Positions 36,051 through 49,253 of a stretch of 64,000 nucleotides of DNA are shown here, piece after piece (positions within the stretch are counted from its first letter, which is position 1; each line of letters begins with the position of its first letter). The stretch is from Takakia lepidozioides (Eukaryota; Streptophyta; Takakiopsida; Takakiales; Takakiaceae): contig CM060731.1 in the NCBI GenBank assembly GCA_030704615.1, positions 37,510,001 to 37,574,000 on the forward strand, written 5' to 3'. Under the pieces are notes generated by a model. That model ran no database searches. It was given only the letters and a program-made list of their open reading frames with translations, and was not told the origin of the DNA. The position numbers were made by a program, and so were the translations under genes.

Positions 36051-36298
36051 ATTGGATAGTGGGAGTGGATACAACCATGGAGGCTAACAAGAAACGCAAG
36101 GCCAGCTACTAGGAGACCTTGAACACACGAGATCTTGGCTCAAGTTCACAGATTGCAAGACGGCGACTAACGATGGGGCTACTCTTGTACCCGGCCTCTT
36201 GGTTGATAGAGTTTGAGCACATAAAGACAGTGATAGAGGACTTAGTACGGCTGTGGCTATTACATCTTGTAGCTATCTGGTAGAGGGACCTATCCACC

Positions 36299-36313
36299 AG
36301 CTAGGGGGGCGAT
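36299..36313 (+). promoter_or_regulatory. Polypurine-tract-like sequence before the right LTR
   Basis: A G-rich run (GCTAGGGGGGCGAT) directly precedes TGTGCAGAC at 36314. A polypurine tract normally sits immediately upstream of the 3' LTR, which argues that the true LTR begins at 36314 rather than 36400. It is interrupted by a C, so this is only probable. Confidence 0.5.
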
Positions 36314-36749
36314 TGTGCAGACTACTTTATTGTGCATATATGTGTGGTGTGGTTTGGACAGCGATGTAGTTGTGTAGCGATATGTATGCGCACGACAGCT
36401 GTCAAGTTAAATAAGCACAGTGTGAAAACAGCTAGAATAAAACTAGTTATTTGTATTTAACACTTGGATTTAGGTCAAGTGTTAAATCAGGTGTTTCAAG
36501 TTTAGTTTGACACCTGGTCTGTCTTATCTTCACGAGAGCGGCAGTCGCGCGCTCATCTCTCTCGAGTTGAGCCTGCGCGACCGAGCTCCTTCCTGCGTTT
36601 AGAAGCTGTGTGTGTTTATGATGGGAGTGTAGGTTGTTGTGGGGTGGAGTCCCCATAGCTTGGGGTGCCCTTGGCTCGACTTCTATTTCAAAGAGTGATG
36701 ATTTGGTTTCCATGTTTTGTGTCAAGTGTGTTAAAGAGTCTTTCTATCA
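36314..36749 (+). repeat. Right LTR, apparently full length (436 bp)
   Basis: Starts TGTGCAGACTAC after the purine tract and ends TTTCTATCA, giving TG...CA ends. Bases 36400-36749 match the left LTR. Bases 36314-36397 recur immediately after this LTR, at 36752-36835. Confidence 0.7.
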
Positions 36750-36750
36750 T

Positions 36751-36835
36751 TGTGCTAGACTACTTTATTGTGCATATATGTGTGGTGTGGTTTGGACAGC
36801 GATGTAGTTGTGTAGCGATATGTATGCGCACGACA
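36751..36835 (+). repeat. Partial LTR (first about 84 bases) in tandem after the right LTR
   Basis: Begins TGTGCTAGACTAC one base after the end of the full LTR and matches 36314-36397 with one inserted base. It ends CGACA at the target-site duplication. The bases missing from the start of the left LTR are the ones found here. Confidence 0.8.
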
Positions 36836-36839
36836 CTTA

Positions 36840-38076
36840 GAAACCTAAAGCATTGTCACTATAGGAAGAAAAAAAAAGGGGGGGGCGACGCCACGCTAAT
36901 TCGTCTGCGACGCTCAAGGGTTGCCTGACCAGTTTTGCATTTGATTTTGAATGTTTTTTCTGGTTTTTTTTTTTTTTTTTGGTTGTTGGGATAATTCACT
37001 CATTGCTATATACATAGTGATTTAGCAGCCTTAAACATTGCGTTTAAAGAATCACCATGAACAACCATAAATTTTGAGGGTGAGGCCGCGCGAAATGAAA
37101 TAAATGAATCCCTGAAATACACTCTGACTCTCACTACTTGGGGTACTAGGCCGTCAACCATCACCTGCTCCCAAAGAGCTCTAATCCAATCCGATGTCAT
37201 CCCCCCCTCATCAACACTAATGTCTTGATCTAGTGCACTCCCCTCTATGACATTCATGAGCCCATGTCGACCATGTTCTTGGTGCACTGGTATTCCACCA
37301 AAGATGACCTCCTCGCAAACTTGCGGACCTACACATGGCATACATCATAATCAGTTCCTCACGATGACGGAGCTAGAAAAAAGACATAACAAAATACATA
37401 GGGAAACACGACTTACAAATCGAGTGACAAAAGACTTAGCTCCGCCAGGGCCCCATTTCTTTGTAGAGTCCGCCTTCTCAAGACGTGCAGTTGTTGCGGA
37501 GCGTGCTTGCTCAAAGCTTTGCCCCTTTGATGCATCATCCTCTCTAGCTATGAGAGCATCCCATGATTTCTATGCACCCCCTCAGTGAATTCTCACACAT
37601 ATGTCGCATTGAATCCACTGCATTGCACATGCAACAAATAGAAGGTGAAATGATTCGGTAACTTGCAAACCCACTAGAAGGAAAACGGAATAGGTAACCA
37701 CTGGCCCATTTGACCACTCATGTCTTTTACCACTCTATAAACCACTCACAGTAATGGTAACCACTGACAAGTGGTTAATCCAGATGAAATGTCACGGTGG
37801 CACTAGATGGAATGGTTCGCAGTGGTTTCAATCACTTATTACTCCATGTGTAATATTGTAATTATTATTTAATAGATTTTAGTTGATAAATGTAATATCC
37901 CACGTGGACTAGAGCAGTCATAAATCGTGAGTGATTAAAAACACATCAGTAATTCACACCACTGTTGTGGTTATGCATAAGTATGCTAGTGGTTTGTATT
38001 GTACACCTGTAACAGATATTGGAAAACATATCAAGTGTTGAATTCATTACATGAGGATGCTATTGAATAGTGGATT
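36840..38076. other. Region between the retrotransposon and the pogo-like element
   Basis: Contains A-rich, G-rich and T-rich runs near 36870-36980, the short repeat shared with about 16415, and coding-like fragments on the minus strand at 37020-37570. From 37600 to 38076 it is AT-rich, with repeated ACCACT words and no coding signal. Confidence 0.4.
37020..37570 (-). pseudogene. Gene fragment with two exon-like blocks
   Basis: On the minus strand, 37570-37417 encodes an open stretch with ALIAREDDASKGQSFEQARS and ends at TTT followed by GTAAGT. After a short intron-like gap, 37328 downwards opens after a TAG acceptor with VCEEVIFGGIPVHQEHG and continues through GGMTSDWIRALWEQ to about 37020. 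The two blocks do not join in phase with the obvious splice sites, so this is probably a decayed or captured piece. I do not recognise the family. Confidence 0.35.
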
Positions 38077-40901
38077 TAAGGTAGTCAAACCTATAATGGT
38101 TACCATTCAAAATGTGACCCCTATAATTATTTGTTAAATGGCTCAATTGTGAATTCAAAAACGTCCATGCACACCTGCCGATCCGAATTACATGGCAGTT
38201 CATTATTAGTCTTTGGAAACTACATGCACGGTAAAGATCAGAGGTATTAAAATGGCTGATCTGTTTGACATTTATTGCTGGTTCAAAACAAGGAGGGTGA
38301 CGGTCATATTTGAGAATGCATTAAATCGTTTTGGCAAATGCATACTGTTAGGAAACTGTAGCAAGTGGGCCAGGATTCAAACGAGCCGTCGTTTTATAAT
38401 TGCAACAAAGTGGTTAATTAGTGTGATTAATCATGGACCGATTTGAATCTACAAACAAACTTTTAAACACATAATGGCGGGCCATTTCGAGTATGTATGT
38501 GGTGAGATTTGTGCGGCTAAGTTTTGTAGTGTGGAGTACGCTTTCAGATCAGTAGGAAATGGGATCGTCATTCAGGCATGCAGATGCATTTCGTTTGCTT
38601 CCTGATACGGAATTAGCAGGAGATTATGAGGGAAATCACGTTGAACTTAGTGAGAGTGAGAATGAATCGAGCAGACATGGGCCCACAAATTCACGCTTGA
38701 ATGAAGACGAAAGCTATGACAGTGGGGGAGACGTGCACCCCTATTACGATTGGGCTCAGGATCCGGAGGATCATTCCCAAGTGCACTTCCAATGCGGTCA
38801 AGGAGACGGAGTGTTTGATCAGATCAACTAGCAAAGTCAATCGGTCCCACGAGCTCCAATTAGCAGCGATGAAGGGAATGGTTCAGGAGGTGCATTGCTG
38901 GCAAGAAACGAGGAACCTATTAATATCAATGATCCTCCACCGCACCGGAAGCAACGGAGTCAAGTAGGACCGCAAAGGAAAAATGGGAATTGGACAGATT
39001 TCTCACTCCGAGCTGCGATGAGTGCACATGATCATGGAATGCCGATTCGGACTGCGGCGCAACAGTTTGGGATACCTGTGACGTCTTTGCGTAATCATCT
39101 ATATGGAATCACCACTAGCAGAAAACGTGGAGTCAAAGGGACACTCACCGAGACGGAAGAAACAAAACTAGTAAATTATATTGAAAAAATGCAGTTGATT
39201 GGACATCCTCTTACTTTGACTCAATTAAGATTGAATTGCAGAGATCTGCCAGGAATGTGTAACGCCATTCAAAAACGGCATCCCTGGCTGGGGTTGGCTC
39301 CGTTGGTTCAAACGTAGAAATCCTCAATTGGCATTACGTGTATCACAAGGATTAGAAACTGGCCGGACAAAGGGCTTGTGTCCATCTAATGTGGCAACGT
39401 TTTACAAGAATCTTGCTAAAATTTATGAGCTGAACAAATACACACCGGATAAAATCTGGAATTGTGACGAGTCAGGGGCCCAGGCAGGCCGGAATGGAGG
39501 AGCGTTGGTTCTTGCAAAGAAAGGGTCCCCCACTGTACATTCCATAATGCCAGATGAAAGGGAATGGTTGTCGGTGCTATCACCCATCCTGATCAAGAAG
39601 ATATAAGGACTGCCACTGTTGACTTGCAAGTTGAGGAAATTTTGGGCAATAACATATCCGAGACACATATTGAGGCAGGTACGCACCACTACGTCGTGGA
39701 GGAAGAGGACGAAAATGAGTTGGTCCCGCGAGGTACCGAGCGATTATCCTCGAGCCAATCTAGCCACACTAGATCCTCACCAGAGCTGGAAATAGTTGCA
39801 GGAGCACCCATTCAACGACACTCTATCACTCAATTTTTGAGTCTACCACAAATACCAGTAGCACCTCGACGACGATTGAATGGAGATGGCTCGGAGCCAA
39901 TAATTGACTACAACAAATCCATTCTCATGACCTCAGATGAGTACTTGCTAGCTTTGGAGCAAAAGATTTCCAGGAAAGAAGAAGCCCTGAAAGTGCGGGA
40001 GCAGTGTAAAAAAGAGCGCGAACTGAATAAGCAAAAGCGTACTCTCGATAAGGTGGAAAAAGAGGAGCTGAAGCGCAAAAAGGTGGAGGAGCGGGAGGCC
40101 AGAAAGCAGTTCGATAATCTCTGGTCCGCCAAAAATTATTCATCGATTGGAGAGCGTCTCCATGCTGCCATCCGATCTGATGCTTCCATTCCTACCACAA
40201 CTTACCGAGGAGTTTTCTGTGGATCAGCTCCACCTATTTGTCGCTGTAACATGAAAGTGGCAATTCAAAAGCAGAAAGCGAAGAAGGCGGGTTTGGATAC
40301 ATCAGGGTTCGTCTTTATCGAACCTCCATGGGTTTACAGAAGCGTAAGCAGAGCCGGTGATAGTTGAGAAGCCGATCAGTTTTGGGATCAAATGGTTCTC
40401 ATTTTGGACAAGCTGAAGATTTGTTTATTCTCCACTAGCGATTAGTTTTGCAGATCATGACGGTTCGTTTTCAATTAGTCCAGGGACACATCTCGTAGTC
40501 ACCGAGGACGCTTTGATCAGCGTAGTCAGACACGTAAAGTTCAGTAAATAGTCAAGTTCATGTAACTGACTAGTAGTTTAACTAAATGACATGGTCCATA
40601 CTACTCTGCAGCGTAATCAATAAAGTGAATGATGATGCACACCTTTTGGGCCCCATGCGCTCCTGATTCAATGCACTTGCTGTTCAAAATAGTACCCTCT
40701 ACTGGTCCATTCAAGGATTATTATGTGTTTTCAGCTTGAAAATTCACCAATATTATGTATAACTTTGGATATATTTTTTTGTTTTTTTTCAATAAATTTC
40801 ATTTTCTTGTGCCTACATGGGAAAAATATATATAAGGACACTGCACAGCTGAAATTGCCTGCATTTCTTAAAGGAGCCATTATAGGTTTGTCTACCTTAG
40901 T
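38077..40901 (+). mobile_element. Pogo-like (Tc1/mariner superfamily, CENP-B type) DNA transposon, non-autonomous
   Basis: Inverted ends: left from about 38078 (AAGGTAGTCAAACCTATAAT, then GG) and right, read on the minus strand from about 40899 (AAGGTAGACAAACCTATAAT, then GG), about 22 bases with one mismatch. The CAAACCTATAA core is like that of plant pogo-like elements. Between them lie the ends of a CENP-B-type transposase with its catalytic centre deleted. Pogo elements duplicate TA; a TA is present at the outer edges but I cannot fix the exact boundary. Confidence 0.75.
38559..40367 (+). pseudogene. Pogo/Jerky-like transposase with internal deletion
   Basis: An acidic N-terminal part (from 38559) has an in-frame TAG at 38829-38831 and continues in the same frame into a pipsqueak-type helix-turn-helix (WTDFSLRAAMSAHDHG, then AAQQFGIPVTSLRNHL). 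A CENP-B-type DNA-binding region follows with a frameshift near 39235. The start of the DDE domain is visible (PDKIWNCDESGAQAG, with the first Asp). Near 39575-39590 the frame jumps directly to the C-terminal region (PIIDYNKSILMTSDEYLLAL, then a Lys/Glu-rich coiled coil and CGSAPPICRCN). The second and third catalytic acids are missing, so the product could not transpose. Confidence 0.8.
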
Positions 40902-43286
40902 CAACTTTATTCCAAATTAGGATCAGAGTATTCGCTCTCTTAAGCACTTTCCTCCACTAGAACATCACCGTGCCGCTGGAGCCTGGAATGCAGCGGAAGA
41001 GAATTAAGCCACCATATCACAACGCTTCCTAATTTATTAAAGACACTTATCACCACAGAGGAAGAATGTCGATATGCCCACCTTTGTCCTATACCAGACA
41101 AGAAAGCTCCTGTCACTTACAGCAAGAAGCCCATTTCATGGTGACCCCCTTGTTAGTACCGGCAAGTACTAATGAGCCTAACATAGGAAATGTCTGCCAG
41201 CTTCGAATATGTTGTTGTTCGTTGAGGCATATGCTGCCCACATTGATCATCGTTTGCAGTGTGCCACTATGCCCAAAGTTCCCACCACGTTCAGATTTCC
41301 CATCATGGCAGACCTGGTCCCCCAAATTGTTGTAAGACACCCACAACAGACAATTGGAATCCCACAATACAGTACACAAGTTACACTTAACCATTTTGCT
41401 TTACTTCACCCAGTTGGCTGTCCGCTCACATATACCATCGACTGCGACTTCACTTCACGTCAAGCCTATGTGTCACAGCTCGGCATTTCGCTACACTGGA
41501 CCACAGTGTTCACTAGCTGCAGTTTATAGAGGCGTTGCCTACGTCACCTTCAACATCAACTCAATGCTCTCTTCTGATCTTGCTTCCCTTCCCTTTTGGA
41601 TTTCCCGATGCACCTTCTCACGACTGCTCTCTACTTCAACTTCACTCACAAACTAAACTGTTGTGACTACTCAACATGCTCTCTCTCTCCACAAAATAAG
41701 CAACTCCGTCACTTCCTTCCATTAGGGCCCAAACTTGCTACATGTGAGCTGTGAATCCCAAGATTTCTTTGAGAGAGAGAAAATTATCAGAAGCGCACAA
41801 GGCGATCCTGCTTCCAAGTCAATTAACTTAGGATATCTAGTATCAGTCATACGTTGCAGCTGACCCCACTCTGACCTTGAATTCATCGCGTCGGGAGCTT
41901 AAGGGAGGAATGCCAAACTCACCCCGAACAGCCACATTAGCTGTTTTGGAGCATGCACTCCTTGAGCACCCCCCACTTGAATGGATTCTAGAGACAGCCT
42001 GGTTGGAGTTATCAACCCACACAGCAGATGCGTACTCCAAGGTAGGCCTAATAACGCGGCAAAGCATGGTTTTTATAACTTCAGAGATGATCCCTCTGCA
42101 GTCGAAAATTTTGGCGAGACCCAACGCTTTGCGCTTGCAGATTGAATCGCTTTTTGTGTATACGCTTCCCAATTACAGTTGGAGGTAATCTCAACGCCAA
42201 GGTATGTGTAGGAAGGGAGGACAGGAATCTCTTGGCTTCCCCACTGCCACTTGAGATCGCCTTCATGAGAAATGCCCTCTAGCCCTCCTCTAGCAGACCA
42301 TGCAGAGGGCGCGTCTTTGCATGGTATTGTCTTGATAAATGACGACTGTGATTTTTAAGCCTTGGGTCTTAAGGTTCTGGGGTACCAAGGTGATCTGAGG
42401 AGTCCACAAGCAAGTGAATCATACAAGTAGTAGTGTACAAAGGAGAGGAGCTAACTCAGATGCCAAAAAAGATGAGGAAGCTATTCTTGCGTCTCTCGGT
42501 TGATGAGACTCACAAGTTTGCACTACAAATGGCCTTAGCAGATTGCAGAGGCAATAACACTTAGGTTACCCACATGATTCTTGTTGCCAGAGTCAAAGAA
42601 AGTGGATTCCCTCTTCTCAATACTCCCTTCAACCCTCCTCTACCAAGCAAACTGTGAGTGTCTACTGCAAAACTGGATGCTGACACTACTCCAGGTTTAG
42701 CAGGCCAGAAGAAGGGAAGATAGTGCATGTACATGTGCAGCATACACCTGCTATAGGATAAACCTATCCTACTGGAATGATTTCAATCACATCAGTTCTT
42801 GGAGGGCTGCAACTAAAACCAAAACCTGCAATTGGCGGGAAGGTTTGATGCGGAAGCACGAGCCATGTGCAAGCCTTAAAATCTTTGTTGCCAAACGGCT
42901 AAGAGCATCTGTCTATAATGGTCCAAGCAAACATTCGAGGGAACGGCACAAGTACCTTCTATGATGGTCCATGTAGCACCACTGCACTTTAATTATAGCA
43001 AAGAGCTGGGAACTTTCCAAGTTTTTATGTGGATCTGGCAAATTCCCATCTCTAGCATAGTGGCACATTTTCATTTTGAGAAAAACAGATGCTGTCAAAT
43101 GGCACCATTCACTGAACCATGTTGCACTCACAAGCCACCATGATCAAATGCAAGATATAATCACTATCATCCTGTCTTACCCAGACATTGGTCTTCTTAC
43201 TTAACAAGTAAATCCAAGTGCTTGTCCACATTGTCAAGTCATCAATTCATCGATTCCTGCTCCCACTTAACATGAAGTAGGGAGTT
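40902..43286. other. Intergenic region 3' of pantothenate synthetase
   Basis: No gene recognised. It contains one LINE fragment (41830-42345, minus strand). The open frames near 41066-41656 are short, mixed in strand and unsupported. Confidence 0.45.
41830..42345 (-). mobile_element. LINE ORF2 fragment
   Basis: Minus-strand translation in several frames matches the post-polymerase part of the LINE at 52045-56400: a SLPTHTL/TYLG region, KALGLAKIFDCRGI, CRVIRPTLEYASAVWVDNSN, ACSKTANVAVRGEFGIP and SSRRDEFKV. Stops and frameshifts break it and both ends are truncated. Confidence 0.85.
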
Positions 43287-46727
<3,441 letters not shown>

Positions 46728-47472
46728 TCTGCTTCGTCCAAATGCTGCCGGGCCACTTTAGAACTACGGACCAAGACCAAAGAAACCTCTGGACCAATTT
46801 GCTTCAAATTGATAATCCCCACTAAGCATAAGACCCCGACCTCTCTCTCTCTCCCTCTCCTACCCACACGGAGAGGCTTACAGTGGTCGTTTCTGTCTCT
46901 TAAATTCGGTTATGTGGACTAAAACTTTCAGTTTTGTTTTGTGGAGTTGCAACGTGGTCAGAATCCAGGCTTAGAATTGTCAGTTCGAATTGCAAAACGA
47001 TGCTGAACTGAAGACAGATGGGAGAACAGCAGATTATTGCTGAGGTAGGTAAAGTGTAATTCAGGGTCTTGCTCCTTACCGAGAGAGAGAGAAATAACTT
47101 GGTAGAGTGGATAGCGACGGCCTGGCTGACTCAAGGCTCCTTCTGCTGCCTGTGTAGGGGCGAGGGAGAGACGCCTCTCCCTCGGTGTGGAGCCCTAGCG
47201 CATTCCAAATTCAACGACTGAAACTAGTCAACTTGATGTAATTCGGGACACAGAATCCTGCAAGCAACCCAAACGGTCTGCCGCTCTCAAAATCTGTCCG
47301 CCAGAAAAGCTGGGCTCAAACGCGGGACATGGAATGAACCGATTTTTAGAGCAGACTCGATGACGTGGCGTGTTTCTACTGGATTTGAGGAGGGGTGATA
47401 TATGTGGTATTCTACGACCTACTAGATTTTAACTACTTACCTACCTGCTGCGGGGATGAAAACGTACTAGAG
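46728..47472. promoter_or_regulatory. Pantothenate synthetase upstream region
   Basis: Presumed promoter and 5' UTR (read on the minus strand) of pantothenate synthetase. A CT-rich run at about 46841-46861 gives a GA-rich 5' leader. No other signal stands out. Confidence 0.4.
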
Positions 47473-47566
47473 AACGGGCCGTGTTTGGCCGATTCTGCCC
47501 TGGAAGCGGCCTTTGGGCGAGCCCTATGGCCGCGCACAGGGCTGAGTCGGCCAAACACGGCCCGTT
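47473..47566. repeat. GC-rich perfect 20 bp inverted repeat (foldback)
   Basis: Arms 47473-47492 and 47547-47566 are exact reverse complements (AACGGGCCGTGTTTGGCCGA on the left) around a 54-base loop. It touches the next inverted repeat at 47573. Confidence 0.9.
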
Positions 47567-47572
47567 TACTGG

Positions 47573-47844
47573 CGTTAAAAGCAGGTGTGGCGGATTCTCG
47601 CCGCTACGTGGCGCAATATGATTGCGGTTCGATTATCCCATATCGATTGCCCAGATTCAGAGCCCTGGAGAGGATATAAAGGGGGCGAGCCTCAAGTGCA
47701 TGCGGATGGGTTGATGGCTGATGACATGGGCCACGGTGGTAGGTCTGCCGTCCTCTGTGCATAATCGGCCATCCCTGCCGATTCTGCCCTGGTTGGCCGA
47801 TTAGGCTGAAAAAGTGGCAGAATCTGCCACACCTGCTTTTAACG
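47573..47844. mobile_element. MITE-like element with 25 bp terminal inverted repeats
   Basis: Arms 47573-47597 and 47820-47844 match over 25 bases with one mismatch (CGTTAAAAGCAGGTGTGGC on the left). The 272-base unit contains a GCCGATTCTGCCCTGG word that also occurs in the neighbouring foldback at 47489, so the two are related. No convincing target-site duplication was found. Confidence 0.7.
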
Positions 47845-47896
47845 TACGTACAAGGGTAAACTGACTGGCTCGCTGCCATAAAAACCTGTTATGTCC

Positions 47897-47996
47897 GGTA
47901 GCGCTCGAGAGGAGCCCGTGCTACCGGATAATCAGGCTCGGTAGGTCCTGGCTCCCTGATATATCCGGGTAGCAGGGGCTCCTCTCGAATGCTACC
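47897..47996. repeat. Nearly perfect hairpin, 100 bp
   Basis: The left arm from 47897 (GGTAGCGCTCGAGAGGAGCC, then CGTGCTACCGGATA) pairs with the right arm ending at 47996 over about 34 bases with four or so differences. The loop is about 30 bases. It is either a tiny foldback MITE or the source of a hairpin RNA if transcribed. Confidence 0.8.
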
Positions 47997-48067
47997 TAGT
48001 CCATTTTGTTCCACTACACAAGTACATGAGCAGGGTACACCAGCAGGGTCACCGGCAAGTGTTGGGC

Positions 48068-48253
48068 ACTTAAAAAGGTAGCCCAGTGGTTGGGTGTTTG
48101 TGCCTTGCCTGTGCATAACCTAGGTGATCCTGGGTTCAATCCTTCAACATGTGCCTTCAGACTGTCCATTGGGCCCACGATGGCCTGTGTGTTGAGCAGT
48201 AGGCTCTGTAAAGTCACTGGACGTTAAAGACTCTTTATCTTTATCTTTTATCT
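48068..48253 (+). mobile_element. tRNA-derived SINE
   Basis: A box (GGTAGCCCAGTGGTTGGG at about 48078) and B box (GGTTCAATCC at about 48133-48142) have tRNA-like spacing. The body runs to a short TTATCTTTATC repeat tail at 48236-48253, a typical SINE 3' end. Another B-box-like GAGTTCAATCC at about 48382 suggests a second, more decayed copy. Confidence 0.65.
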
Positions 48254-49253
48254 TCCAATGTCAACTTACCATGGGGTCCGAGTGAAAAACAAGCTATCTG
48301 ATTATGTTTTTGGGCATATATAAATATAAAACAATGCCATAATTTATCCTTTAGGGACCATACTACCTCAGAAGTGGTTGTGAGTTCAATCCACCAATTG
48401 GTGCGACAAGGTCTCCAATCTCCACTTTCCTGCAGGAAGGCAAGAGACGCCATAATTTAGGCTTCCTCTTGGTCATTAAACCTTTGAGGATATGGATAAA
48501 ATCAACTTTTCGCATGAATAGCCGCAATTCCTTCTAAAGATTAACCCCCACTATTTCTTCTTATAGTAACCTTTCTCCGTTCCCGCGCACTTCGTGCGCA
48601 TGGTGTATCTCAATCTTCGAATCCTCGCAGTCCTTGACTGCACATCTGCCCATCATCAGCCGACTCCGAGATCGACCGGACACATTGTGATATACTGGGG
48701 CAGTTTTACCTTGGGTTTTCATTTAGTAATAGACTATATATATACATGATATATATGACTATTTGCAAAACTGCTATGTTTCTTTCGTAGTAAAGATGTG
48801 GTTGGGCACTTAACTACTTGACACTAAGACTTGGCAGTCCTCCCTGAAACTTCAGCCCGATGTATCTAGGATCTACCTTGGCAATCTAACTCAGGAAGCC
48901 TAAAAACTCAATCGTTTCATCATCAGACTGCACCTGCAATGTGGCTGAGTGCCCCGCCCCAACCACAGAACACTGAACTGAAGCTCTTGCTTCAATTAAA
49001 AGTTTTCAAAACCAGTTTTGAGGGTACAATTTTGAGGCATTCTCTGAATTAGCGGAAGGATTCTACTGTTGCAGGCAAATCCTTGTGTGTCAAAATAAAA
49101 CAAGTAGTCAGAAGACTGCCATGTTTGGGTATGTATTTCCAATTCGAATGATCTCATCATTCAAACTGGAATGCAGCAAAAAGAATGGGTAGCTCGCTCA
49201 GGGTGAAGCTAGACCTCAACTTTTAAAACTCGTAACTACGACCTAAACAGGGT
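48254..49253. other. Intergenic region 3' of HCF136
   Basis: No gene recognised. The part nearest 49253 is presumably the HCF136 3' UTR. A possible second SINE relic lies near 48330-48480. Confidence 0.4.

Larger units (their letters stand above)
25069..36835 (+). mobile_element. Ty3/gypsy LTR retrotransposon encoding a DNA methyltransferase and a PHD finger
   Basis: Domain order on the plus strand is gag with two zinc knuckles, aspartic protease, C5-cytosine methyltransferase, reverse transcriptase, RNase H, integrase, PHD finger. Reverse transcriptase before integrase is the Ty3/gypsy order. A 350-base LTR core occurs at both ends (25069-25420 and 36400-36749) with no substitution seen, only a few short indels. 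The coding region is broken by many single-base frameshifts. A 4-base CTTA (or 5-base ACTTA) duplication flanks the whole unit. The LTRs are not simply terminal: the 3' side carries 86 extra bases before the shared core and again after it, so the unit looks circularly permuted. No clear tRNA primer-binding site was found after the left LTR. Confidence 0.9.

Noticed and set aside
36400-36835. Alternative reading of the LTR as TGTCAAG...CGACA
   Set aside because: It also gives 436 bases and TG...CA ends, but then the purine tract would precede LTR-end sequence, and the left LTR would need an independent loss of its last 86 bases. Less economical, though not excluded.
47461-47847. AACGTAC on both sides of the foldback pair as a target-site duplication
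   Set aside because: The copies do not sit directly at the outer ends of the same inverted repeat, so the match is probably chance.
48335-48480. Possible third SINE
   Set aside because: Only a B-box-like GAGTTCAATCC is seen; an A box at correct spacing is lacking. Mentioned but not called.
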